Numbered from the stretch's first letter, positions 34,972 through 44,139 are shown. The stretch is 64,000 nucleotides of DNA from Actinophytocola oryzae (GCF_004364325.1 NZ_SOCP01000014.1:62001-126000), one strand, 5' to 3'. The notes: generated by a model from the letters alone, not told the origin. Numbers and translations are program-made.

Positions 34972-35522
34972 CCCCGGACGTGACCGCAGCCGTTCGGATC
35001 GAAACACATAATCGTAAGGGCCTGATGGTCGTCGCCGTACGCGCACTCCGACCAGGTGAGCGGGTCGTCATCGGCCGCGCCGTCCAGGTCGTGCCGCATC
35101 GAACAAGCCATTCCTTCCAGATCGCCTGGGACACCCACGTTGACCTCGATGAACCCGCCCGCTACATCAACCACTCCTGCGACCCGAACACCGGAATCCA
35201 GGACAACAACCACAACGGCTTCGACTTCGTAGCCCTCCGCGACATCGCCCCGACCGAAGAGATCACCTGGGACTACGAGACAAGCGAATACGTCAGCATC
35301 GCCGTCGCGCACTGTCTATGCGGCGCGGCGACCTGCCGAACAACCATCCACGGCTTCCAACACCGCCGCCACGACCCGCACTGGCGACCCACCCACCTCG
35401 CCAACTACCTCCGCGACGACACCGCCGTCAACACACCCAACACGACTCCCCGGATGACCAGCACCAGCGTCGCCAACGGACCCGTCACCGGCCGGTGCCA
35501 CGGCGCCGCCGACCGCCAATAG
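34968..35522 (+). CDS. SET-domain protein with post-SET cysteines
   Basis: 184 residues from GTG 34968 (GTGA overlap). SET core: RARYINHSC-type motif present as ARYINHSCDPNTG (residues 64-76), FDFVALRDIAPTEEITWDYE including the C-terminal tyrosine (about 85-104), then the post-SET zinc triad CLCGAATC. These bind S-adenosylmethionine and methylate lysine in proteins. SET proteins are uncommon in actinobacterial operons. Last gene of the coupled set; the target may be an operon product. The 3' end overlaps the opposite-strand glycosyltransferase gene by 118 bases. Confidence 0.82.
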   Translation: MTPDVTAAVRIETHNRKGLMVVAVRALRPGERVVIGRAVQVVPHRTSHSFQIAWDTHVDLDEPARYINHSCDPNTGIQDNNHNGFDFVALRDIAPTEEITWDYETSEYVSIAVAHCLCGAATCRTTIHGFQHRRHDPHWRPTHLANYLRDDTAVNTPNTTPRMTSTSVANGPVTGRCHGAADRQ

Positions 35523-36268
35523 AAACGGATGGCACCGCGATGGTGATGATAGATCGACCGCAACGGTCGGCGCCGCGATGACCGACCCCCGACATGCACC
35601 ACCGTCGCACCCGGTTCGAACACCGTTCGCCACCCTACCTGCCGCAACCGGAAACACAGATCCATGTCCTCGACATACATGAAATAGCGCTCGTCGAAGC
35701 CACCGACCTGCTCCCACGCGGCCCGCGGCAACAGCATGCAACACCCAGACACCCAATCCACCTCGCCGGTGACGTCACCGGCGAGGTGACCAGCGTGATA
35801 GCGCCTCGTCGCCGGATTCCCCGGCCACACCCGCCCCAACAACCCATGCACCAGAGCCGTGAAGACCCCCGGAAACGCACGGGCACTCGGATACACAGTG
35901 CCCTCCACATCCGTTGTCCTCGGACCAACACACCCCACCCGACCACCACGGCTCGTGGCATCCATCAACGCGCGCACACCACCCGGTGCGAGACGAGCGT
36001 CCGGGTTGAGAATCAACACCCAGGGTGACGCCCCGCCGCGAAGACCCTGATTCACCGCGGCAGCGAACCCCCGGTTGCTCGTGTTCGCCAGCACCCGTGC
36101 GCCGTGGGCCTGAGCCACAGCCACGCTGTCGTCGCTGGAGCAGTTGTCGACGACCGTCACAACGACCTCAACACCGGTCTGGTCAGCCAACGAGCGGAGA
36201 CACAACGGCAGGTCATCGGCACTGTTGTACGAAACGACAACGCAGTCCACCGCAACCGGAACAGTCAC
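35405..36268 (-). CDS. GT2 family glycosyltransferase (rhamnosyltransferase-like)
   Basis: 287 residues from GTG 36268; the long upstream extension is shadow. GT-A fold motifs: DCVVVSYNSADDLPLCLRSL, VVDNCSSDDSVAVA, ANTSNRGFAAAVNQG, the NPDAR metal/sugar region (WVLILNPDARLAPG), DWVSGCCMLLPRAAWEQVGG and FDERYFMYVEDMDLCFRLR. Family members transfer sugars such as rhamnose to cell-envelope or small-molecule acceptors. It is antisense to, and overlaps the end of, the SET gene. Its divergent neighbour is the HIT gene, 136 bases away. Confidence 0.87.
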   Translation of the reverse strand: MTVPVAVDCVVVSYNSADDLPLCLRSLADQTGVEVVVTVVDNCSSDDSVAVAQAHGARVLANTSNRGFAAAVNQGLRGGASPWVLILNPDARLAPGGVRALMDATSRGGRVGCVGPRTTDVEGTVYPSARAFPGVFTALVHGLLGRVWPGNPATRRYHAGHLAGDVTGEVDWVSGCCMLLPRAAWEQVGGFDERYFMYVEDMDLCFRLRQVGWRTVFEPGATVVHVGGRSSRRRPLRSIYHHHRGAIRFYWRSAAPWHRPVTGPLATLVLVIRGVVLGVLTAVSSRR

Positions 36269-36403
36269 CCGACCAAGGGTACGGACCGTCACCAAACGTG
36301 CACCCGCGGGTGCACGCGCCCGGTACGGTGCCCGAATGCCGCAAACGATCACCCCAACCAGCACCTCACCCGACCCCACCACGGTCAACTCGAGGTTCGT
36401 ACG

Positions 36404-36901
36404 GTGACCGCGACAACCACCCACTCCCGGACCGAGGACGAGCCCCTTGACCAGCAATGCCCGTTCTGCATCGTGGCCACCGGCGGCGAGACACCCCACA
36501 ACACCCAACACGACATCGTGCGGACCAACCGCCACGCGATCGCACTCATCTCCCCACGCTGGTGGCCGAACAACAAAGGCCACGTACTCATCGTGTCCAA
36601 ACACCACTACGAGAATCTGTACGAACTACCACGCGAACACGGACACGCCGTACAAGACCTACTCCGCGAAATCGCCATCGCCATCCGCCACACCTACGAC
36701 TGCCACGGCATATCAACACGACAACACAACGAACCAGCGGGAGATCAAGATGTATGGCACTTCCATGCACATGCATTCCCGCGATTCGCCGGCGACAACC
36801 TCTACACATCGGAACCGATACCAGAATTCGTCTCATTCCAGGAGCGCCAAGTCTACGCTGCGAAACTGAGAACATTCTTTCTGAGCTTACCGGCTCTGTA
36901 G
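36404..36901 (+). CDS. HIT-family nucleotide hydrolase/transferase
   Basis: 165 residues from GTG 36404. Begins with a CPFC pair (QQCPFCIVATGG), then ALISPRWWPNNKGHVLIVSK and the histidine triad DVWHFHAHAFPR (HxHxH) with upstream N and Q residues (TRQHNEPAGD). HIT proteins hydrolyse nucleoside phosphoramidates or dinucleotides, or transfer nucleotidyl groups. It strengthens the nucleotide theme of this region, though it may be unrelated to the operon. Confidence 0.85.
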   Translation: MTATTTHSRTEDEPLDQQCPFCIVATGGETPHNTQHDIVRTNRHAIALISPRWWPNNKGHVLIVSKHHYENLYELPREHGHAVQDLLREIAIAIRHTYDCHGISTRQHNEPAGDQDVWHFHAHAFPRFAGDNLYTSEPIPEFVSFQERQVYAAKLRTFFLSLPAL

Positions 36902-37156
36902 AAAGACGACCGCGCGCTTCCGTGTCAGTCCACGCCAGGTACGACCGCCATCATCCACGGTCGTGGTGACCCGACCAGGCGCGACTCGGTCGCGCCGCAA
37001 CCACCGCTCCTGGCTGCGTACACACGCCCCACCACAACCGGTGCACACCAACTCGCGAGCCGCCCAATGAGCCGGCTCAACCCGGGAATCGTGCGCAGGC
37101 ACCACCCAGAAAGCGAAGCGAACACCCTGGTCAGCCTCGGCTACACCGACGACCAC
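36887..37156 (-). CDS. Possible small protein with Cys pair (weak)
   Basis: 89 codons from GTG 37156, convergent with and slightly overlapping the HIT gene. The peptide has a CTGCGGAC stretch like a zinc knuckle and a basic end (RTWRGLTRKRAVVFLQSR). No ribosome site stands out and no family is recognised. It may be a fragment of something larger or a shadow frame. Confidence 0.3.
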   Translation of the reverse strand: MVVGVAEADQGVRFAFWVVPAHDSRVEPAHWAARELVCTGCGGACVRSQERWLRRDRVAPGRVTTTVDDGGRTWRGLTRKRAVVFLQSR

Positions 37157-37236
37157 ACACCCAAGCTATCAACAATTGCCACCACGCCCTCACCCTGTGC
37201 CGCGTCCACGGCAACACTTACTACTCCGCCAGCACC

Positions 37237-37308
37237 CTCGACCAGCTCATCCGCCTCGTCGAGCTTCATGAAAGAGCCCGTCTGCCGACCCCTGAAACGC
37301 TGCGCCGC
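37237..37308 (+). pseudogene. Fragment of a SpoIIE-type phosphatase gene
   Basis: The 72 bases read LDQLIRLVELHERARLPTPE then TLRR, and match 1771-1842 inside the phosphatase gene (LDQLIHLIELHERAGLPTPE) with few changes. Sequence before and after is unrelated. A relic of a paralogue or of ectopic recombination. Confidence 0.7.
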
Positions 37309-37518
37309 GGGACTGTTCCAAGATCGGCACCCCTCTGTGTCAAGTCGCTGGAGACAGAGAGGAAACCGAGTCTCGGGTCATGGTGCGGTAGACGGTGTCG
37401 GCAAGGCTGCGTTTGAGGCAGCGCAGTGCTTCCTTGTGACTCTTCCCGGCTGCGCTTTTGCGCTGGTAGTAGGAATTTCAGTGCTGCCGACCTGGACCTG
37501 CCGACTCGGCCCGAACGG

Positions 37519-37980
37519 GTGCTGATGTCGCTCAACCCCGAGTACTACGAGTTGATCTGGCAGGGCCTGAAACGGCACGAGTTCCGACGCCGTTACGTCG
37601 CTGGCCGGGCTACGACCTGGTACGTCTATCTGACCGCGCCGGCCTCGAAGCTAGCCGCGGTGATCGACCTGGACGCGGCCATCATGGACACTCCCCGCCG
37701 CATCGCCGACATTTGCTGAACACGCACGTGAGGGCAACGGCACTCGGTGCACGACTACCTCCAGGACCTCGAACGCGGCTTCGCGATCCCGATCAAACGA
37801 GTGCGCGAATACCCAGGACTCACCGCCGACGAGCTCGCGGGAACTCTCGGGAAGTTCCACCCGCCACAGGGCTACACACTCATCGACCGCCATCCCCAGC
37901 TCAGCAGCGTCTGCGACTCACTCACCGCCGCCACCATGATGCGTGAACTGGTGGCACAGCATCCCGCCTCCGTATCCTGA
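37519..37980 (+). pseudogene. ASCH/PUA-like domain protein, frame-disrupted
   Basis: Two same-frame pieces: 37519-37719 (MSLNPEYYELIWQGLKRHEF, RRRYVAGRATTWYVYLTAPA) and 37747-37980 (HDYLQDLERGFAIPIKRVRE, PPQGYTLIDRHP). The 30 bases between carry two stops in this frame but read IAEHAREGNGTR in another, so two compensating frameshifts are likely. The first piece resembles ASCH-like PUA folds that bind RNA or nucleotides (x-K-x-x-E-x-R pattern, then a beta-strand). Sequencing error is possible. Confidence 0.5.
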
Positions 37981-38007
37981 CGCTCACGGGGAGTGAAGGG
38001 GGCGAGA

Positions 38008-38461
38008 ATGGTGATCGCCGGGCGACGACGAGACTCGAAGGCACCCAGCAGAGAGCACGTGCTCTCACCGTTGCGCATGGCGAGAGCATCAATTCCCGCG
38101 ACGCTTCAACAGGTCTGCGAAGACCTCGACAAACTCTCCGTCGACGGCTCATCCGGAGTCACCCCGGGCATGCTCTCCGGCTGGGAACTCGGTCGACACA
38201 TCACCAGCATCAAGTACCGCCGTGTCCTCGCCGAGTACTACAGCCGGCCTCCCGAGGAGCTGTTCGCGCACCAGGACCAACAGCTCACCGCCACCTCGGA
38301 GACTCCACAACTGCTCATCGGCCACCACATTCGACTCCGGTGTCCTGTTCGAAACCAGAGTGGCGGAACGGCTCATCGACCACACACGCCAGTGCTACGC
38401 CGCAGCCCGCAAGGTAGAGACTGAACAAACCCTGCGAAACCTGCCAACGCTACGAAGCTAA
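38008..38461 (+). pseudogene. Helix-turn-helix regulator, probably frameshifted
   Basis: ATG 38008 follows GGGGGCGAGA. The start encodes SIPATLQQVCEDLDKLSVDG, VTPGMLSGWELGRHITSIKY, RRVLAEYYSRPPEELFAHQD, a recognisable XRE-type HTH arrangement. After about residue 105 this frame turns Arg-rich. A neighbouring frame continues with protein-like sequence (GVLFETRVAERLIDHTRQCY) to a stop at 38459-38461. A frameshift near 38320 is inferred. Confidence 0.5.
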
Positions 38462-38504
38462 ACCCCCACCACTGGTCGAGACCCGCGCAGAGGAGGTGCC
38501 CGTC

Positions 38505-39716
38505 GTGAGCCACAGCATCCACGACGTACACGCCGCGGCCACACAAGATCACGAATCGGTGATCGAGTTGACCCGCGACCTCGTCACCATCCCCAGCCGA
38601 GGCGGCATCGACCCATACGAACCGATACTCGACAGCACCAGCGACTGGCTCGCACAACACCACCTACCCACAGCGGTACTCAAAGACGACACCGGCGCAG
38701 CCGTCGGACTCACCTGCGAGATCAAAGGCGCGCACCCAGGCCCGAGATGGGTACTCGACGCCTGCCTCGACACCGCCCCCTTCGGTGACGAACACGCCTG
38801 GACCCACTCCCCCACCTCAGCGGCCATCGACGACGGCTGGCTGCACGGACGCGGCAGCGCCGACTCCAAATCCGGCGCCGCGATCTTCTGCCACATCGCC
38901 ACCCGCGTCGCCGACACCGCCGACAATCTCGCCGGCACCCTCGTGCTCCTCTTCGACGTCGACGAACACACCGGCGGATTCGGCGGCGCCCGCCGCTACT
39001 TCCAAGGCCCCGACGCCCCCACCGACGTCGCCGGCGTCATCATCGGCTACCCCGGCATGGACAAACTCGTCGTCGGCGGCCGCGGCGTCCACCGCGCCCA
39101 ACTCCACGTCCACGGCACCTCATCCCACTCCGGCGGCAGGAAAGCCACACCCAGCGCCATAGAGAAAGCCGCTCACCTCATCCACATCCTGTCCACAACA
39201 GACCCACCACACGGCGCCACCGACGCGTTCCCAATCAGCGGCAAGGTCACCGTCACCGCCATCACCGGCGGACAGGGCTACTCAGTCACCCCAGACCTCT
39301 GCACGCTCAACGTCGACATCCGCACCACACCCACGTTCGACGACCAAGCCGCCGCTGGTTTCCTAGAACAACTCGTCACCCAGGTGGACGACGCCTGGCC
39401 CGACACCCGACCCACCCACATCAGAGCCGACACGCGCTGGCCCGCCTACGCACTCGACCCCACCTCACCGCTACGCGCCGCCATCCTCAACGCCGCAAGC
39501 ACCATTGGCGTCGAGGTCGAGGCCAAAATCGCCGGCCCGTCCAACATCGGCAACTACCTCGCCGGACTCGGCATACCCGCCACCGCCGGCTTCGGCGTCA
39601 CCTACACGGGCCTACACGCCACCGACGAACGCATCCGCCTCGACACCATCCCCACGGTCCAAGCCACCTACCACGCCGCCGCACTCAGCCTCCTGAGCAC
39701 GGATCATCAGGGATGA
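38505..39716 (+). CDS. M20-family metallopeptidase/deacetylase with altered metal ligands
   Basis: 403 residues from GTG 38505, with GAGGAG nine bases upstream; GTG 38496 is too close to that site. M20 layout: catalytic domain with LDACLDTAPFGD, GRGSADSKSGAA and VDEHTGGFGGARRY; lid domain with VHGTSSHSGGRKA; last ligand region FGVTYTGLHATDERIRLDT. Compared with the family pattern, the first His ligand (GHxD) is Cys and the second residue of the EE pair is His. The metal site may be changed or the enzyme repurposed. A gene fragment like this one lies at 23775. Confidence 0.85.
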   Translation: MSHSIHDVHAAATQDHESVIELTRDLVTIPSRGGIDPYEPILDSTSDWLAQHHLPTAVLKDDTGAAVGLTCEIKGAHPGPRWVLDACLDTAPFGDEHAWTHSPTSAAIDDGWLHGRGSADSKSGAAIFCHIATRVADTADNLAGTLVLLFDVDEHTGGFGGARRYFQGPDAPTDVAGVIIGYPGMDKLVVGGRGVHRAQLHVHGTSSHSGGRKATPSAIEKAAHLIHILSTTDPPHGATDAFPISGKVTVTAITGGQGYSVTPDLCTLNVDIRTTPTFDDQAAAGFLEQLVTQVDDAWPDTRPTHIRADTRWPAYALDPTSPLRAAILNAASTIGVEVEAKIAGPSNIGNYLAGLGIPATAGFGVTYTGLHATDERIRLDTIPTVQATYHAAALSLLSTDHQG

Positions 39717-40578
39717 CGCGGCGATACGTCGAGAAGGTCGGTCTCCAACGCGACCGCCCGACGATCTGGAGTCGCGCGATCCGTCCTCACGACACAGTGA
39801 GTGCACGCACGCGCCGCTGGATCAGATCGATGGTGTCCACCGGAGACAACGCTTGAGCCGCTGCCTGGTCGAACGTCGTGGTGAAACGTCCAACGTCTTC
39901 CGCGTTGTCGACCCAGGCCCCGCCAGCGGGATACTCAAGATAGACACCAGGCGTTATGTCGGGTTCCGGATAGTCGACGATGATAAAAGAGCCGTTCATG
40001 GTGCCATAGCCGCCGGCAGCGTAGGGGATCACTTGCAGCGTGATGTTCGGCCGCTCGACGAGAGCGACCAAGTGCACGAGCTGCTCGCGCAGTCGGCCCA
40101 GAGGATCTCACTCACATCCGGGTGGTCCTGGTGGACGGATCGCCCGACCTGCTGGTCCGCATAACGCACCTTGATGTCGTCGCCCACGGCGAAGTGCGAC
40201 CGGAGGTCCCATCATGCTTCCGCTCGACCCACACGTTCACCGGCTGGCACCGGCAGGTCCTGTCTCATGACGGCCGGCGTACAGATCGAGAAGTCGATCT
40301 GCGCAGTCCGGGTCGGACCGTCAAGCGAAGAAGGCGGCCGTACATGTATCTGGCGTCGCGAAACGGGGGTTCCCCGCCTCCGCCACCGGTATCGCTCGTG
40401 ATGGCACCTCCCGGCCGGATCCCCAAAGGCAGGACGGCTGGGACGAGCGCTTCTGAGAACTCCGGCCGAGGCCATCTGAGGGCGCTCCTCAGTGGCCGCT
40501 GCGGCAGGGCCAAGGAGAACAAGAACACCGACGCGTGCGTCATCATTATACAGGCGTTCGGCGTAGGCTGCCGTAGTT
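39717..40578. other. Intergenic region with a broken DUF5753 gene
   Basis: Contains the regulator fragment at 39787-40077 (next entry). From 40100 to 40578 open frames overlap on both strands without clear coding character. An ATTATAC element near 40545-40551, about 30 bases before the STAND gene start, is a plausible -10 box. Confidence 0.4.
39787..40077 (-). pseudogene. C-terminal part of a DUF5753 (Scr1-type) regulator
   Basis: 96 residues matching the end of DUF5753: MHLVALVERPNITLQVIPYA, GGYGTMNGSFIIVDYPEPDI, VYLEYPAGGAWVDNAEDVGR. The bases just upstream in this frame still read LGRLREQLVHLVAL, but the frame is then lost and there is no HTH. A truncated, probably inactive copy. Confidence 0.65.
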
Positions 40579-43500
40579 ATGAATCTGGTGGAACAGGTGT
40601 TGCGGGCGATCCAGGGACATCCGGTCAACCCGGCGGAGTTTGAGCGATGCGCGTGTGCGTTGTTGCGTACGCGCTATCCCGGTGTGTCCGCTGTGGAGGG
40701 CGGCCATGACTTCGGACGTGACGCGGACATCTACTTCCCGTCGGACGATGGTGATCCCCAAAGGCTTGGCCGCCTTCTGGCCACGATCGGTGACCCCGTC
40801 GCCAACCTCCGTAATGGGTTGAAGCGGATGTCCCAGGAAGGGCTCCGCGTTGACCTGATCGTAATGGCGTGTCTGCAACCCGTGAACGCCACCAAGCTGG
40901 CGAAGCTCGACAAGTTGTGCCACAGCTACGGCTTGCCGGCGCCGCAGGTGTACTCGCGGGACTGGTTCGTGAACGAACTGGTGTCCGAACCAGAATGGCG
41001 GCAACGGCTCCTCGGCGTCGGCGGTCAACTGGAGCTCCTGCTCGAACGACCCCTAGACGTCCTTGAGCCCGCTGCTCCGGCTCTGACTCTGGTGGGGCGA
41101 GAGGTTGAACTGTCGACCTTGCGCAAGCTGGTCGATGATCGAACCGATGTGATGCTGGTGGGGGTACCTGGCGTCGGCAAGACCCGGTTAGCCACTGAAC
41201 TCGGTGATGACGTCTTGTTCCTCCAGGGCGGCGAACCAGGCCAAGTCCTCGACGCCGTCGTGGGCACCCGACCGGCCGCAGTCGTTGTGGACGACGCTCA
41301 TAGCCGTGCCCCGGACCTGCAGGTTCTCCGCCGGATCAGGGTTCAGGAGCAGACGACGTTCTCGATCATCGCGACTACCTGGCCCGACCAGGCCGAAGAC
41401 GTGCGAACCGCGCTGCCCAGCGCCCAAGTTGTCGTGATTGACCTGCTCGAACGTAAGAACATGGACGTCCTGATTCGTGCGGCAGGAGTGACCGGGCATC
41501 GAGCGCGGGTCGTCGTGCTCGATCAAGCCGAAGGCAGGCCAGGCTGGGCGCTGGCCCTGTGCGAAGTGCTCGTCAACGGCGGCGGGCAAGACATCGTCAC
41601 CGGGAGCGCTCATCGCGCCAACGTCGAGCGCTACCTGCGCCGGGTCACCGAGTCACCGACTGCGCTTGATGTCCTGGCCTGCCTGGCCGCACTCGGCACC
41701 CTATCCGGCGAGACCGCATATCAGCTCGCGCCACTGGTCGGTATCCCGCCAGCCGAATTGACCGGGCTCCTCGACCGACTCGCTCGACACGGCCTTCTCG
41801 ATTCCACACCCTACGGCTGGTCGCTGCAGCCGTCCCTGCGGGCACCGCTCGTCGCCCGGTGGTTCTTCACCGAGCCCACACACCGACCCTGGGACAGCCT
41901 GGTCCAGACGTTCCCCGATCACCACCGCGCGTTGACGGCCGCCGCGATCGCCGCGGCTCGCACCGGGTCCGCTCTCGCCCACCAAGCGGTGCGAGCCATA
42001 GCCGCGTCGCTGCTGGCACCTGGCACAGGTGAGGAAGTCGACTTCGGGCTGCTGGCTCAGTACTCGACCATTGATGAACACACGGCGCGTCAGGCCGTGA
42101 TCCAAGCCCTTGCCGCGCTCTCGACACCTCGCCCAACCCACCAGATCGGCGGTTTCCACTTCGATCCGATCGCCCGTTCTGCCACAACGCTGCTGATTCG
42201 CGCCGCCCGGCAGTGGCTCCTACCCGAGGCCGTATCAGCGCTGCTCGACTTGGCGATTGGCGACACTCGTGCACGGCACTCGACCCAGGAGCACCCGCTG
42301 CGGGTCCTCGGCGACCTGGCACGAATCATCGACCCCGACCACGGCACGTCCATACAAATCCGCGAACGAGTCCTGACCCTCACCCTAGGCTGGCTCACCG
42401 CCAACCCCGATCCAGCGCACTGGACAGTCGCCACAAAGATGTTGGCGACGCTGTTCTCCCCCGAAGTATCCGGAACCTGGTCTGATCCCGGTGATCTGAA
42501 CACCTTCAGCTACTCCCAGGGCTACGACACCGCCACCAATCTCGAGCAGCTACTCGACCTATGGACCCAGGTAGACAACCTGCTCACCGTCCACCCGGAC
42601 AAGGTCATGACGGTGTGCCCGCCGGAAGCGCTGTGCCCGCTGATCGACCTCGTCAGCGAGTGGTTCCGACTCGCCGCCGGCGTTCGGTTTGACGCGAGAG
42701 AGCTGCGTCCTGAGCAACGACAAGCCGCCCGGGCCGGCGCCCGCCGCATCCTTCGAACTCTGCGACCCGTTGTTAGAGCTGTGCCCGGTCTCGCTGTCCG
42801 CGCCCAGCGCGTCCTGGACAACCGGCCGACCGATGACCAAGACGACAACGCTCCCATCGCCGCGTTCCAACTCGACTCGGACCTTGTCGACCTTCTCGGC
42901 GGGACACGAGAACCCGACGAGGACACCGCGGGGTGGATCGAAGCCAGGCACCTGCGCCTCGACCAGCTCGCCCAGCGCATCACCTCGCTAGGCCCTGCTG
43001 CTGGAATCACCCGCTACACAGACCTCACCCACGCCGCTTGCCTCGCCACCCACAGCTTGGACGGCCACGCCACCCTTCTCGCCCTGCGCATCGCGCCCCA
43101 CATGACCGACCCCGCCGCCTGGGTCCGCCTCGCCAACCAGCACCGTAACCCAGCGCTACTACACGCGGCGATCCAGCAAATCCTCAAGGCCGCACCGGAA
43201 GCCGTGCCCGTAGAGGAACTCATCACCCATATGAGTGATCCTGGCCTGCGCGCGGCGATCGTGTCCGTCGCAGTGGATCGATCCGACGTCGACGAGTTCA
43301 CCGACCAGGTCATCAACGACCTCGGCACAGCCGACGCACCGCTGCTCGACCGTCACCTTCGGACCGACTCCCCCACCGACGTGCTGCACCGGCTACTGAC
43401 CCACCCCAACCCAGCCATCGCCACCGCCGCGGCCCTGGAGTTCGCCGACGCCCAACCCTACGGCCCCACCTTGCCGGATGCGTGGAAAGACGACTGGCGG

Positions 43501-44139
43501 GCCGCGATCCAGGACATGAACGTCGAGGACATGGACCAACACGCCCGCTGGAAAGCGACACGAGTGCTCGAACACCTCGCTACAAACGACCCAGACCTGT
43601 TCGAGTATTGGTTCGCCCGCCAACTCGACTACCAGAAGACGAGAGAATATTTGCGGCCACCGGAACCTGATGGTTGCACAGAACTCCTCACCCACCTCCC
43701 CCGAGAGCACCGCGAACGCCTCACACGGCAGTACGCCCAACTGCTTCACCTGCCGCGCACTCACATCACCCTGCTCACCCACCTGGTTGGTCATGACCGG
43801 GACCTGGCCGAACGGCTCCTCGACGAGAAGGTCATCACCACGGAACACCTGCTTGACGCGGTCACCGGACAACGCGGCATCGTCCTCGAACAACTCGGAC
43901 CGCTACTCCTCGACCGCGGTGCCGACCCAGACCACATCGCCGAGCACGCCGGCGTCCTCTTGGGCGCGAGGTTCGGCTCCGAATCCTTCCACCACAAGCA
44001 CCTCCTGCACTTCTTTCAAATGCTTAGCGAAAAGGAGCCCGGCCTGCTCCCAGTAGCCGAAGCCGGTTGTATCCGACAGAAGACACTCCGAGACAAAGCG
44101 GAAGAACAAGAACGCCGAGGACGGGTACGGGGGGTTTGA
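40579..44139 (+). CDS. STAND-type NTPase with N-terminal restriction-endonuclease-like domain
   Basis: 1186 residues from ATG 40579. Residues 1-150 resemble an endonuclease-fold domain (VNPAEFERCACALLRTRYPG, GGHDFGRDADIYFP at 41-54, LRVDLIVMACLQP), but a PD-(D/E)xK lysine is not clearly visible. Residues about 165-420 are a STAND P-loop NTPase: LTLVGREVELSTLRKL, Walker A GVPGVGKTRLA at 195-205, Walker B AAVVVDDAH, and a downstream winged-helix-like part. The remaining 750 residues are alpha-helical repeats. STAND-nuclease proteins (Avs and relatives) sense phage proteins through the repeats and activate an effector. Its neighbours are a second NTPase-nuclease and Wadjet, so a defence role is likely. 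Confidence 0.8.
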   Translation: MNLVEQVLRAIQGHPVNPAEFERCACALLRTRYPGVSAVEGGHDFGRDADIYFPSDDGDPQRLGRLLATIGDPVANLRNGLKRMSQEGLRVDLIVMACLQPVNATKLAKLDKLCHSYGLPAPQVYSRDWFVNELVSEPEWRQRLLGVGGQLELLLERPLDVLEPAAPALTLVGREVELSTLRKLVDDRTDVMLVGVPGVGKTRLATELGDDVLFLQGGEPGQVLDAVVGTRPAAVVVDDAHSRAPDLQVLRRIRVQEQTTFSIIATTWPDQAEDVRTALPSAQVVVIDLLERKNMDVLIRAAGVTGHRARVVVLDQAEGRPGWALALCEVLVNGGGQDIVTGSAHRANVERYLRRVTESPTALDVLACLAALGTLSGETAYQLAPLVGIPPAELTGLLDRLARHGLLDSTPYGWSLQPSLRAPLVARWFFTEPTHRPWDSLVQTFPDHHRALTAAAIAAARTGSALAHQAVRAIAASLLAPGTGEEVDFGLLAQYSTIDEHTARQAVIQALAALSTPRPTHQIGGFHFDPIARSATTLLIRAARQWLLPEAVSALLDLAIGDTRARHSTQEHPLRVLGDLARIIDPDHGTSIQIRERVLTLTLGWLTANPDPAHWTVATKMLATLFSPEVSGTWSDPGDLNTFSYSQGYDTATNLEQLLDLWTQVDNLLTVHPDKVMTVCPPEALCPLIDLVSEWFRLAAGVRFDARELRPEQRQAARAGARRILRTLRPVVRAVPGLAVRAQRVLDNRPTDDQDDNAPIAAFQLDSDLVDLLGGTREPDEDTAGWIEARHLRLDQLAQRITSLGPAAGITRYTDLTHAACLATHSLDGHATLLALRIAPHMTDPAAWVRLANQHRNPALLHAAIQQILKAAPEAVPVEELITHMSDPGLRAAIVSVAVDRSDVDEFTDQVINDLGTADAPLLDRHLRTDSPTDVLHRLLTHPNPAIATAAALEFADAQPYGPTLPDAWKDDWRAAIQDMNVEDMDQHARWKATRVLEHLATNDPDLFEYWFARQLDYQKTREYLRPPEPDGCTELLTHLPREHRERLTRQYAQLLHLPRTHITLLTHLVGHDRDLAERLLDEKVITTEHLLDAVTGQRGIVLEQLGPLLLDRGADPDHIAEHAGVLLGARFGSESFHHKHLLHFFQMLSEKEPGLLPVAEAGCIRQKTLRDKAEEQERRGRVRGV

